From DASUPK01 sp963763955 (lineage in GTDB: Bacteria; Actinomycetota; Thermoleophilia; Solirubrobacterales; 70-9), in NCBI GenBank assembly GCA_963763955.1, contig CAVXQP010000022.1, forward strand, positions 1-64,000: 64,000 nt of DNA, written 5' to 3'. Below, piece after piece: positions 19,749 through 28,610 of this stretch (positions are counted from its first letter, which is position 1; every line of letters begins with the position of its first letter). The notes below the pieces were generated by a model. The model worked only from the letters and a program-made list of their open reading frames with translations, was not told where the DNA came from and did no database searches. Position numbers and translations under genes: made by a program.

Positions 19749-21415
19749 AAGACCAGCCCTGGCTTGTCGGGCAGCCGGTAGCGCCTCAGCGGCAGCCCGG
19801 CGATCGGCTTGCGCGCCGTTCCCTGCTGCGGGGTGCCGAGAGTCAGCCCGGTGTGCAGGACCACCGTTCGGACCCCGTACTGCTGTAGCTCCTCGACCGT
19901 GGCGCGGTCGGGGAAGTTGGCCATGTCGCGGACCAGGTTCAGCACCACGGCTGGATTGGTGCTGGCTCTGCCGTTGACGATGTCGGGGAATCCCTGCGTC
20001 GACTCGAGCTGGTAAGCGCGGTTCTCTTTTGCCGTCAGTGCCGGCAGATGGAGCTGTGGCGTGGGAACGTCCGCGGTCGATGGACCGGACGGGGGCACGG
20101 GTGGTTGCGCCTGGTTGTCGAACGGATCGAAGGGCAGGCTGCGGCCCTCGGTGACGATGGCCAGGGTCAGCACGCCGGCGACTGCCAGCGAGGACCAGGC
20201 GGGCCATCGCCCACGTCCTGCCGCGCGAACCGCGGCCTCGCCGCCGGCCGCGGCAAGCAGAGCCAGCGTCAGGGATGAGAAGGTCACCAGGCGCCCCGGG
20301 GTGCGTATCGCGTCCCATCCCGGAAGCGCGTCGTAGAGGACACGGTAGGGCCAGAGCAGTCCGCCCTCCTCTCGGAAGCCGAGCTCCAGCACCAGGAACG
20401 CGACCGTCGCGATCCCCAAGCCGATGCGCCAGCGCTTGCCGAGGCTGCTCGACCACATCCCGACGACGGCCAGGATCAGGATCAACGCGCCGGGGAAGAG
20501 CGTCTTCTCCTGCCAGGTCGTCAGGTGATCGCGAATGCCGGCGGTCGCCGCCCCCCAGACCCAATTCTCCTCCGGCGCCGTCAGGAAGACCTTGAGCGGA
20601 CCTGAGAAGGCGGCGACCTCGTGGGGGCTCCGCTTCGCCGCCGGAAAGTTGTCCGCGATGTAGAGGTATGGGTGCGCGATCAGGTAGGAGAAGGCGATGA
20701 AGACGACGGCGCCGGCTGCGCCGGCGACGAGCATCTGGCGCGGGAGCTTCGGCCTGCCGCGCAGCAGCCACGCCACCAGACCGATGAGGACAGCCCCGCC
20801 GGCCCCGTAGGCGAACGGGAGGCCCACCACCCAGCCGATCGACACCTGCCATGCGGCGACGATCCACGCCCAGAAGAGCCACCAGGGCCGTCTCAGTCGG
20901 ATGCCCCGCACCGCGAACGCGATCGCAAGGGGGATGCCGCCGGTCGAGATGACCTGCAGGTGGCCGTCCTGCTCCAGGCGGTAGGGGGCGTAGGCGAATG
21001 CGGCCCCGGCGATCACGGCGCCGATCGGGCTGAGGCCGAGCTCGCGGGCGAGCATGTATGCGCCGAAGAAGGCGAGCGCGTAGGCGAAGAGGAAGAGCAG
21101 GTCGTACCGGACCATGGCGGCGTGCGGCCCGCTGCCGATGATTCCCGCCGGGGCGTAGCCGATCAGCGCATCGCCGAAGGCAAGCGAGTCCTTGATCGGC
21201 CAGAAGCGGTTGGAGTCGAAGAAGTGCAGCGGTTGATGGAGCAGCGCGTGTCCACCCCAGGCCGGCTGCCAGGCTTCCGCCAGTGGATCGCCGATGTCAC
21301 GGGGGACGGTGCCGCCCAGGTGCAGGACCAGCGGCCAGCTCATCACGATCGCGAGCAGGACAGCGCCCGCTGCGGCGATCCCGGCCTCACGGCCCGTCAT
21401 CTCCTTGGCGTGCAT
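19670..21415 (-). CDS. Large polytopic membrane protein, GT-C / YfhO-like
   Basis: 581 residues. A dozen or so hydrophobic helices fill residues 10-400 and an extracytoplasmic-looking C-terminal third follows. An acidic pair follows the first helix (PRDIGDPLAEAW), as in the GT-C fold, and DAIRTPGRLVTFSSLTLALL matches the arginine-proline loop typical of YfhO/GT-C membrane proteins. These move sugars from lipid carriers to envelope polymers or proteins. Acceptor unknown. Starts 428 bases into a convergent pair; the last 79 bases overlap the membrane protein on the plus strand. Nine bases separate its start from the pyrE stop, so it may be co-transcribed with pyrE. Confidence 0.75.
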   Translation of the reverse strand: MHAKEMTGREAGIAAAGAVLLAIVMSWPLVLHLGGTVPRDIGDPLAEAWQPAWGGHALLHQPLHFFDSNRFWPIKDSLAFGDALIGYAPAGIIGSGPHAAMVRYDLLFLFAYALAFFGAYMLARELGLSPIGAVIAGAAFAYAPYRLEQDGHLQVISTGGIPLAIAFAVRGIRLRRPWWLFWAWIVAAWQVSIGWVVGLPFAYGAGGAVLIGLVAWLLRGRPKLPRQMLVAGAAGAVVFIAFSYLIAHPYLYIADNFPAAKRSPHEVAAFSGPLKVFLTAPEENWVWGAATAGIRDHLTTWQEKTLFPGALILILAVVGMWSSSLGKRWRIGLGIATVAFLVLELGFREEGGLLWPYRVLYDALPGWDAIRTPGRLVTFSSLTLALLAAAGGEAAVRAAGRGRWPAWSSLAVAGVLTLAIVTEGRSLPFDPFDNQAQPPVPPSGPSTADVPTPQLHLPALTAKENRAYQLESTQGFPDIVNGRASTNPAVVLNLVRDMANFPDRATVEELQQYGVRTVVLHTGLTLGTPQQGTARKPIAGLPLRRYRLPDKPGLVFYEVGSSNASSGPSAPSRAAGTSGPG

Positions 21416-21423
21416 AGGGCGGG

Positions 21424-21987
21424 CTAGTCGCGGTCCGGGCGTTCCGGATAGAGCTCGTCGATCGTGACCAGCGGCCGGTAGGGGGCGTCGGCGGCGCGTT
21501 CGATCGCCTCGGCACCACCGGCCAGCCGGTCGACGATGCTGGTGACCCCGACCACCTCGTGGCCCTCCTCCACGATGCGCTCGATCGCGCGGACGGTCGA
21601 CCCGCCGGTAGTCACCACGTCCTCGACGACGAGGCAGCGTGTTCCGGGCTCGAGCACCGGGCCCTCGATCCAGCGCTGCAGGCCGTGTTCCTTTCGCTCC
21701 TTGCGGACGAAGAACCCGACCAGACCGTCCCCGCCCTCCACCGAGATCGCCGCGCAGGCGAGCGGGTCGGCCCCCATCGTCATGCCACCGACGGCGGTCG
21801 CAGCGCGCGAGGCCGCCTCTGCGGCGATCAGCTCGCCGGCCGCGTGGAAAGCCGCCGGCCGCAGAAGCGCCCGCTTCGCGTCGACGTAGTACTGGGCCGT
21901 CTGGCCGCTGGAGAGGGTCACCTCGCCGATCACGAGCGCGTGTTCACGCAGTTCGGCCAGCAGGGCGTTGCGGGGGTCCGTCGGCAT
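21424..21987 (-). CDS. pyrE: Orotate phosphoribosyltransferase
   Basis: Joins orotate and PRPP to give OMP in pyrimidine synthesis. 187 residues. The PRPP loop is CLVVEDVVTTGGSTVRAIE, with the KERKEHG catalytic-loop region before it. ATG start, TAGGAT on the minus strand 6 bases upstream. Divergent from the 22011 gene across only 23 bases, in which a perfect palindrome supplies both -10 boxes. Confidence 0.95.
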   Translation of the reverse strand: MPTDPRNALLAELREHALVIGEVTLSSGQTAQYYVDAKRALLRPAAFHAAGELIAAEAASRAATAVGGMTMGADPLACAAISVEGGDGLVGFFVRKERKEHGLQRWIEGPVLEPGTRCLVVEDVVTTGGSTVRAIERIVEEGHEVVGVTSIVDRLAGGAEAIERAADAPYRPLVTIDELYPERPDRD

Positions 21988-21991
21988 CGGG

Positions 21992-22005
21992 GCATCCTAG
22001 GATGC
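21992..22005. promoter_or_regulatory. Palindromic divergent leaderless promoter (pyrE / 22011 gene)
   Basis: GCATCCTAGGATGC is a perfect 14-bp palindrome. Read either way it contains TAGGAT, ending 6 bases before the pyrE ATG and 7 bases before the ATG at 22011. Confidence 0.6.
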
Positions 22006-22010
22006 GCCCG

Positions 22011-22541
22011 ATGCGGACGGGGTACAGGCTCGCGCTCGGCGTGGCGGCCGTCACCATCGTGCTCGCCGTCGTCCTCTTGGTGGCGGAGGTGGTGGGGGCG
22101 AGGCGCGACGCGAGCAAGTACGGCCAGATCCCACTGCCCGGACGGGAGTCGGTGAGCCTGCCGGCCGGAGACGTGATCATCTACTACGGGGAGCGGCCCG
22201 ATGCGAGCTTCCCGCTGCGCGTTCCGCCGAATCTGAGGCTCCGGGTGCGGACCACGAACGGTCAGGAGCTCCTCGGCTCCACGCCGTACCTCACCGGGCA
22301 GTTCCATGACGGGGACTACGAGCGCCGTGCCGTGGCCAAGCTCAGAGTGCCCGAGGCGGGCGCCTACGAAGCGGTCTCGACAACCCGCGTCGCGGGCGCC
22401 GTCACCCCAGTCCTCAGCTTCGGGCGGAATGGGACGAGGAGCTTCGGCTACGTCCTCTTCGTGCTAGCCGGGGGCGGGCTGCTGGCCGCGATCCTCGGCG
22501 GTGGAACCGCGTTGCGGAGTCGAATGAACGACTCGCCATAG
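22011..22541 (+). CDS. Membrane protein of unknown function with extracytoplasmic beta domain
   Basis: 176 residues. A membrane helix at residues 5-27, a soluble stretch of about 115 residues rich in beta-prone sequence (ESVSLPAGDVIIYYGER, LRLRVRTTNGQELL), and a second helix near the C-terminus (GYVLFVLAGGGLLAAILGG). Topology suggests two anchors with the middle outside. I do not recognise the family. An alternative ATG at 22002 would add three residues, but the -10 placement favours 22011. Not operonic: an L,D-transpeptidase converges on it. Confidence 0.7.
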   Translation: MRTGYRLALGVAAVTIVLAVVLLVAEVVGARRDASKYGQIPLPGRESVSLPAGDVIIYYGERPDASFPLRVPPNLRLRVRTTNGQELLGSTPYLTGQFHDGDYERRAVAKLRVPEAGAYEAVSTTRVAGAVTPVLSFGRNGTRSFGYVLFVLAGGGLLAAILGGGTALRSRMNDSP

Positions 22542-22581
22542 GCTGGCCGCCACAAACGCCCGGGACGAACGGTCCTACGGG

Positions 22582-23492
22582 CTATTCGTAGATGTGGATC
22601 GCGTCCCCGAGGTGGATCCAGTTGTAGATATAGGTCGAGAAGGGAATCGGGTTCCGGACGCAGCCGTGGCTGGCGGCCTCGTGCATCGGCACCGGGTTGT
22701 AGCCGTGGGTCGCGTACCCGCGGATGAAGTAGACCGAGTAGTACATCCCCTCGGAGTTGTAGCCGGGGTCCTTGCGGTAGAAGTGGTACGTCCCCCGCAC
22801 TGTCGGCGTCGAGGGCTTTCCGGTGGAGACGTGGAAGGTCGCGACGACCTTGCTCGCCGTCCACCAGCGCCATCACCTGCCGCGAGATATCCACCTCCAC
22901 GTGGTGGCCGGAGTGGTAGCGCGGCCGGAAGGCACCCTTGTCCTGCAGGAGCTTCTCGAAGATGACCGGCTTGTACTGGTAGTTCCTCGCCATGTTGTTG
23001 ACCTTGCGGAAGGCCAAGGTGGCGAGCTGCGAGCCGTGGTTGTACTTGCCGCTGACGTGGCCGCCGGTGTAGTAGCCCGCATCGACCAGCGACTGGTTGT
23101 AGAGATGGGAGATCGCCCCCTTGCGGAGGTGCTTGGGCACTCTGACCGTGAAGCGCTGGGGCTGGGAGCCCTGACCGCCGCTCGTCGCCGTCACCTCATA
23201 GGCACAGCAGGCGTCGACCACGAAGGGGAAGGAGAAACCGCCGTCGCCTCCCACTCCCACCTGCTTCTTGTCGACAGTGCGGCCGCTGGCCTGGACCGTC
23301 ACGGTGACCTGATCACCGGGGACGCCGCCGGGCAGGGTGCCGGTGGCGGTGACCTTGTCGAGCAGCCCCGGGCTCTTCGGGCCGCTCAGATCCAGCGTCG
23401 GCGAGCCGGTGGCGGCGCTCGCCGGGGCCGCGGAGAACGCGACCAGCGGCTACGGCAGATGCGAGGGCGCAGGTGAGTGCAACCCGTTTCAT
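22582..23492 (-). CDS. L,D-transpeptidase (YkuD), frameshifted twice
   Basis: Reassembled it is an about 300-residue exported protein: signal peptide starting MKRVALTCALASA, an Ig-like beta region (VTATGTLPGGVPGDQ), a peptidoglycan-binding-like stretch with LYNQSLVDAGYYTGG, then the YkuD catalytic end with MHEAASHGCVRN (Cys nucleophile, His). Such enzymes form 3-3 cross-links or attach proteins in the wall. Single-base shifts are needed near 23443 and near 22852. The start codon lies in a CGGGT hairpin repeat, so the signal peptide begins with repeat-encoded residues. Confidence 0.85.
23459..23492 (-). repeat. CGGGT..CCCTCGC hairpin repeat, copy 3
   Basis: On the minus strand ATGAAACGGGTTGCAC, loop, then TGCGCCCTCGCAT. 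Provides the start codon and first residues of the L,D-transpeptidase. Confidence 0.65.
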
Positions 23493-23638
23493 CTGGGTGT
23501 CCCTCCCCTACGAATCACGACCGCGGCATTGTGCACGATCGGGCGGCCGGATGCGGTTAACCGGCAAAAATCAGGCCTCGCCGAGCTAGGCGACGAGCTT
23601 CTTGCGCAGCGCCGCTGACTGCGCCCTGCGGGGGTCGC

Positions 23639-24898
23639 TCAGCATTGGCCGACCACCACGCTGATCGCGATTGCGTTGTTGAGGAAGTGGGCGAGCATGC
23701 AGGGCCAGATCGATCCAGTCTTGTTGTAGAGCCAGGCGAGCCCGACGCCGAGCCCGGCCAGTGGGATCGCTGCCGTCGGCCCGGTCGGCGCGTGAACCAG
23801 GCCGAAGATCGCGCCGGAGAGTAGAGCGGACGGCCACAGCGACCAGCGGCTGTACAGCCCGGCGAAGAAGAACCCCCGGAAGAAGAGCTCCTCCGCGACC
23901 GGTGCGAGCACCACGACCGCCAGGATGGCCGCAATCGCAATCCCGATCCCGGGGTTGCAGACGCCGAGCTCCTTGCCTATGTCCTCCTGCTTGGGCTGGA
24001 TGACGATCGCCGAGAAGGCGATCGCCCCGACGTAGTAGATGCCGAGGACGGCGAACGTCCAGCCGATCGCTGAGGGCTGGAACCTCCTCACGCCGAGCCG
24101 CCCGAGCGCCTGCCTGAGGTTGAAATGCCACCCCGAGGCCATGCCGACGGCGACTGCCATCAGGAAGACGTCGAAGATCGCCTGCGTGGCCAGGATGCCG
24201 GCGTCGCTGGCCTTGTCCGGATCGCCGATGTGCGGGTCGAACGGCAGGACGAGAAGCGGCGGCACGATCACCACCAGGAGCAGGCCCCCGATCAGGCCCC
24301 AGATCGAGTCCCCGAGCCCCCAGGTGACCTCGGGCATCCTGGGCTCCTCCGCGGGGGGCTTCTCGGCTGGGGGCTGCTCGGCGGGCCCCGGGACCGGGGG
24401 CCGTGGGACCGCGGGGTGCGCGGACTCGGCCGCACCCGCGATCGCCGCCGTCTGAGTGGAGGGGACCGGAGCCGCCCGTTCGGCTCGCGGGGCGCGGCGG
24501 ACGACCACCGTGTTCGCCACCTTGTCGCCGAGGCGCTGGCGGCGCCCGTCGGCGACGATCATCACCTCGCCGATCACGAAGAAGTCGATCAGGCGAAGCA
24601 GGTTGCGCGCGCTCGCCTGGCTGAAGGTGAGCCGCTCGGCTCCATCCAGCGAGCGCACCTCGATCCCGAAGGCGTTCTTGCCGATCGTCTGTCCCCAGCG
24701 CCACTCGCAGAAGGCGAAGTAGTTGAACCAGAGCGAGAGGACCACCAGAACGCCGACTCCCGTAGCGGTGCCCGAGACGTGATCGGCGTTGATCGGCAGG
24801 GAGCCGAAAATGAACAACACCCCGAAGAGCCAGGTGAGGTTGTCGAGTGACGCCGCGAGGGCGCGCCGCCAAAAGCCCGCGTAGATGGGATCGGACAT
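23639..24898 (-). CDS. RDD domain fused to a CPBP-family intramembrane protease
   Basis: 419 residues. Residues 1-130 are an RDD membrane domain (GFWRRALAASLDN at the start, GQTIGKNAFGIEV, then RLIDFF). A Pro/Ala/Glu-rich linker spans about 135-190. The C-terminal half is a CPBP (Abi/CAAX-like) glutamic protease with AEELFFRGFFFAGL, an FGLVHA motif and HFLNN, so the active-site pair EE and the two histidines are all present. CPBP proteins process membrane substrates or confer bacteriocin immunity. The fusion is continuous in one frame. It is preceded by the HAD gene, whose stop is 1 base upstream of this start region. Confidence 0.85.
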   Translation of the reverse strand: MSDPIYAGFWRRALAASLDNLTWLFGVLFIFGSLPINADHVSGTATGVGVLVVLSLWFNYFAFCEWRWGQTIGKNAFGIEVRSLDGAERLTFSQASARNLLRLIDFFVIGEVMIVADGRRQRLGDKVANTVVVRRAPRAERAAPVPSTQTAAIAGAAESAHPAVPRPPVPGPAEQPPAEKPPAEEPRMPEVTWGLGDSIWGLIGGLLLVVIVPPLLVLPFDPHIGDPDKASDAGILATQAIFDVFLMAVAVGMASGWHFNLRQALGRLGVRRFQPSAIGWTFAVLGIYYVGAIAFSAIVIQPKQEDIGKELGVCNPGIGIAIAAILAVVVLAPVAEELFFRGFFFAGLYSRWSLWPSALLSGAIFGLVHAPTGPTAAIPLAGLGVGLAWLYNKTGSIWPCMLAHFLNNAIAISVVVGQC

Positions 24899-24899
24899 C

Positions 24900-25529
24900 T
24901 CAGAGATGCTGATCGATCTCCTCCAGCGACGAGATGTCGCCGCCGGAGCCGTGGCGATCGATCAGGAGCGGCCGGATGCCCGCCGCCCTGGCGCCGGCGA
25001 CGTCCTCCTCGGGCGTGTCCCCGACGTGGAGCGCCTCGTCAGCTTCGACCTCGGCGAGCTCCAGGGCAGCGGTGAAGATCGCCGGGTCGGGCTTCCGCGC
25101 GGCGGCCCCGGCCGATGTGACCGTCCCGTCGAGCAGGCCGTCGATCCCGCAGCCCTCCAGAACCCGGGGGAGGCTGCAATCCCAGTTCGAGACGGCGACC
25201 AGGCGCAGCCCGCGGTCACGCAGGCCGCCGAGCGCCGGAACGGCGTCCGCATAGGCGCTGAAGCGGATTGCGGAGACCAGCTCGTCGACGCCGATCTCGA
25301 GCCCCAGCTCCCTTGAGACCAGGACGGCACATCGCTCGCGCAGGTCGGCGAGCGATGCCTCATCGCGGCCCTCCTGGGCGTGCTCGCGGTAGTAGGCCAT
25401 CTCCGCGCGAAGCGCGGCCTCCAGCCGCTCGTCGGCGATCTCCGCGGGCACTCGACTCCGCAGGGAGATCCAGGGCGGCTCCAGCTCGACCAGCGTGCCG
25501 AGGGCATCCAGAAAGACAGCTCGGATCAT
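24900..25529 (-). CDS. HAD-superfamily hydrolase
   Basis: 209 residues. Motif I is FLDALGTLVE, where the second aspartate of the usual DxDxT is replaced (D-A-L-G-T as in many REG-2-like proteins), motif II is AVSNWD, motif III KPDPAIF, and motif IV HVGDTPEEDVAGARAAG. A small-molecule phosphatase is likely; the substrate is not evident. The ATG at 25529 is 22 bases from the divergent MscS start. Its stop is next to the RDD-CPBP start, so the two probably share a transcript. Confidence 0.85.
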   Translation of the reverse strand: MIRAVFLDALGTLVELEPPWISLRSRVPAEIADERLEAALRAEMAYYREHAQEGRDEASLADLRERCAVLVSRELGLEIGVDELVSAIRFSAYADAVPALGGLRDRGLRLVAVSNWDCSLPRVLEGCGIDGLLDGTVTSAGAAARKPDPAIFTAALELAEVEADEALHVGDTPEEDVAGARAAGIRPLLIDRHGSGGDISSLEEIDQHL

Positions 25530-25551
25530 CGCGTTAATACTGCCCGACGGC

Positions 25552-26337
25552 ATGATCCCGGCAGCGGACCAGACCTTCTGGCAGGCGCACGGCGACCAGA
25601 TCTCGGCGGCGATCACCCTGGTGGTGGCGGTCGCGATCGCGATCGTCGTGGACCGCGTGCTGATCGCGCGGGCGGTCCGGGCGACCACGCGCCTCGACAC
25701 CGGAGAGCTCTCCCGGGAGGCCCGCACGCGGCTGCGCCTGATCCGCCGGCTGCTCTTCCTCGCGATCATCCTGATCGGGGTCGCTCTGGCGCTCAGCCAG
25801 TTCACCTCGATCAAGCGGTTCGCGACGGGCGTGCTCGCCTCCACCGCCGTGCTCGGCATCATCATCGGCTTCGCCGGGCGCCAGGTGATCGCCAACCTGG
25901 TCTCCGGCGTCCTGCTGGCGATCACCCAGCCGATCCGGATCGGCGACCTGGTCTCGATCGGCGACGAGGTGCACGGCCGCGTCACCGATGTCGCCCTCAC
26001 CTACACGAGCGTGGACGCCGGCGACGGCAGCCTGATCGTCGTGCCGAATGAGCGCGTCGCGACCGACGTCGTCATCAACCACTCCGCCGGCAACAGAAGC
26101 GCGCCGGTGACCGTCGACGTCTGGTTACGCCCGGACGCCGACGTGGAGATGGCCCGCGAGCGGCTCGAGCGCGGCGAGGTCACTTCCGCCCACCTGTTGG
26201 AGGTGACGCCCGAGGGGGCCAGGCTCCAGATCAAGGCCGCGATCGACGCCGGTGCGGATCGCGAGGCGCACGAGGCTGAGGTCCGCGAGCGGGCGCAAGG
26301 AGTCCTGCGGGAGGCGGGCCTACTTCGGTCCCCGTGA
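25552..26337 (+). CDS. Small-conductance mechanosensitive channel (MscS family)
   Basis: 261 residues: membrane helices at about 14-33 and 65-87, then the pore helix and beta domain with GIIIGFAGRQVIANLVSGVL, ITQPIRIGDLVSIGDEVHG and VVPNERVATDVVINHS. The Gly/Ala pattern of the pore helix is the MscS signature. It would release solutes on hypo-osmotic shock. Start chosen at ATG 25552; the longer frame upstream would run into the HAD gene. The PBP1A gene follows after 27 bases. Confidence 0.9.
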   Translation: MIPAADQTFWQAHGDQISAAITLVVAVAIAIVVDRVLIARAVRATTRLDTGELSREARTRLRLIRRLLFLAIILIGVALALSQFTSIKRFATGVLASTAVLGIIIGFAGRQVIANLVSGVLLAITQPIRIGDLVSIGDEVHGRVTDVALTYTSVDAGDGSLIVVPNERVATDVVINHSAGNRSAPVTVDVWLRPDADVEMARERLERGEVTSAHLLEVTPEGARLQIKAAIDAGADREAHEAEVRERAQGVLREAGLLRSP

Positions 26338-26364
26338 ACCGGCGCTGAGTACCCTGTCGACGCT

Positions 26365-28587
26365 ATGACGCAGCGAGCGCGCAGCCGGCGCCGGCGCCTT
26401 CGGGACTCGGGCAGGAAGAAGCTCCTTCTGGCGCTGGGCGTTCCCTTCGTTGTGGTCGGGATCGGCGTCCTCGGGGGTGCCGCCTGGCTGATCAGCGTCT
26501 ACGACTCGGCACCCTCGCTTGCATCGCTGCAGCCGATCACGAAGGGAGCCGTGTCCAAGGTGTACGCCGCCGACGGCTCCCTGATCGGGGTGATCCACTC
26601 CGACACCATCCGGCAGCCGATCGCCAGCGACAAGATCCCGCAGGACCTGAAGGACGCGACGGTCGCGATCGAGGACCGGAGGTTCTACAGCCACGGCGGT
26701 ATCGACCCCTCGGCGATCATCCGCGCCGGCTGGGAGGACCTGACCGCAGGGGGCAAGCCGGTGGAGGGCGGCTCGACGATCACCCAGCAGCTCGTCCGCA
26801 ACCTCTACATCGCAAATCCGCAGGACACGCTGAAGCGCAAGATCATCGAGGCCCATCTGGCCAACGAGGAGGAGGACCAGCACTCAAAGGACTGGATCCT
26901 GACCGAGTACCTGAACACCGCTTCCTACGGCACCAACGAGGGCGCCACGGCGATCGGCGTCGAGGCTGCGGCCGAGACCTATTACTCCAAGCATGCCCGC
27001 GATCTGACCCTGCCCGAGGCCGCGATGATCGCGGGGCTGCCTCAGGCCCCGTCGCAATACAACCCGCTGCTCAACCCGCGGGCGGCGCTGGCGCGGCGCA
27101 ACGAGGTGCTGGCGGCGATGGAGCAGCAGGGCAAGATCACCTCGAGCGAGTATGCGGACGCCACCGGCCAGGATCTGGGCCTGAACCCCGGTGACAAGTA
27201 CAGCCGGATCCGCCAGCCCTACATCTTCGACCTCGTCAAGCAGGAGCTCCAGGACCGCTACGGCGTGAACACCGTCCAGAACGGCGGCCTCAAGGTCTAT
27301 ACGACGATCCAGCCCCGCCTCCAGGAGGCGGCGCAGAACGCGGTCGACTCCTGCTCGGTCTGCTACTCGGGCGGTGGCCCGGCGTCGGCACTGGCCTCGA
27401 TCGACCCCTCGAACGGAGAGATCGTTGCGCTGGCCTCGACCCAGCGCTACTCGTTGAGCAGCCAGTTCAACTTCGCCGCCCATGCCCAGCGCCAGCCGGG
27501 GTCCTCGTTCAAGACCTACGACCTGACGACGGCGATCAGGCAGGGCATCGACCCCGACACGACCTACTACAACGGCACCTCGCCGATCACGCTGACGACC
27601 CCGGGCGGCGTGCCATGGACGGTCAACAACGCCGAGCCCGGCGGCGGCGTGATGGCGCTGACGCAGGCGACCTGGGAGTCGGTCAACGTGATCTTCGCGC
27701 AGCTCGGCCTCGACCTGGGCCCCGACAACATCGCCAAGACCGCCTACGAGATGGGGATCACCTCACCGCTCGGAATCAAGGGTTCGCGCGACATCCCCTG
27801 CAAGCTCGGCCCGAACTGCTTCATCCCGCCGGCCGACGCGATCGGCGGGCTCAGTGTCGGCGTCACCCCGCTCGAGCAGGCCGACGCCTACGCCACCCTC
27901 GCCAACGGCGGCGTCCATCACAACGCGACCGCGATCGACAGGGTGGTCTTCCCGGGCGGCAAGGTCGACGAGCCGAGCGCAAACGAGGGCAAGCGCGTGC
28001 TGACTCCCGGACAGGCCTACGAGGTGACGAAGGTCCTCGAGGGCGTGATCACCAGCGGCACCGGCGCCGGTTACACGAGCATCGGCTGCCAGTCGGAGGC
28101 GGGCAAGACCGGGACCAGTGAAGGACTATCGGACGCCTGGTTCGTCGGCTACACGCCGCTCTATTCGACCGCCGTCTGGACCGGGCACCCGCTCTCGCGC
28201 GACTACACCGGGTTCGGCGGCCCCACCTCCGGGCCGATCTGGCGCTCCTACATGGAGGCCGCCCAGGGGGCCAACTGCCCCGACTTCGAGGTTCCCTCGA
28301 GCCTCCCCACCCTGACGGCGTACCACGGGGAGCACACGTCGTCCAGCTCGAGCACCTGCAGCAGCAGCAGCTCGGGCAGCAGCTCGGGCAGCTCCTACTC
28401 CTGTGGATCGCCCACCTACAGCTATCCGAGCGGTACGGGCAACAGCGGCTCGGGCGACCACAACCAGGGGGCGTACGCGCCGGGGGTGGATCAGAAACCC
28501 GCTCCAACGCCCAAACCGAAGCCCACCCCTACGCCGGTCCCGCCGGCGCCACCCCCGCCGAGCGGGGGAGCTGACCCGACGGGTTAG
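26365..28587 (+). CDS. Class A penicillin-binding protein (PBP1A type)
   Basis: 740-residue bifunctional murein synthase. Short cytoplasmic Arg-rich N-terminus, membrane helix near 28-50, GT51 glycosyltransferase with EDRRFYSHGGID and GGSTITQQLVRNLY, then a transpeptidase with PGSSFK (Ser nucleophile), SVN and KTGTS. The last 90 residues are low complexity: a Ser-rich block with several Cys, then a Pro/Lys repeat. That tail is outside the membrane and probably extends through the wall. A TACCCT box lies 9 bases before the ATG. thiL follows. Confidence 0.95.
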   Translation: MTQRARSRRRRLRDSGRKKLLLALGVPFVVVGIGVLGGAAWLISVYDSAPSLASLQPITKGAVSKVYAADGSLIGVIHSDTIRQPIASDKIPQDLKDATVAIEDRRFYSHGGIDPSAIIRAGWEDLTAGGKPVEGGSTITQQLVRNLYIANPQDTLKRKIIEAHLANEEEDQHSKDWILTEYLNTASYGTNEGATAIGVEAAAETYYSKHARDLTLPEAAMIAGLPQAPSQYNPLLNPRAALARRNEVLAAMEQQGKITSSEYADATGQDLGLNPGDKYSRIRQPYIFDLVKQELQDRYGVNTVQNGGLKVYTTIQPRLQEAAQNAVDSCSVCYSGGGPASALASIDPSNGEIVALASTQRYSLSSQFNFAAHAQRQPGSSFKTYDLTTAIRQGIDPDTTYYNGTSPITLTTPGGVPWTVNNAEPGGGVMALTQATWESVNVIFAQLGLDLGPDNIAKTAYEMGITSPLGIKGSRDIPCKLGPNCFIPPADAIGGLSVGVTPLEQADAYATLANGGVHHNATAIDRVVFPGGKVDEPSANEGKRVLTPGQAYEVTKVLEGVITSGTGAGYTSIGCQSEAGKTGTSEGLSDAWFVGYTPLYSTAVWTGHPLSRDYTGFGGPTSGPIWRSYMEAAQGANCPDFEVPSSLPTLTAYHGEHTSSSSSTCSSSSSGSSSGSSYSCGSPTYSYPSGTGNSGSGDHNQGAYAPGVDQKPAPTPKPKPTPTPVPPAPPPPSGGADPTG

Positions 28588-28598
28588 TCGCGGGACCG

Positions 28599-28604
28599 TA
28601 GCCT
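28599..28604 (+). promoter_or_regulatory. Probable leaderless -10 box for thiL
   Basis: TAGCCT ends 6 bases before the ATG at 28611. Confidence 0.45.
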
Positions 28605-28610
28605 GGGCAT

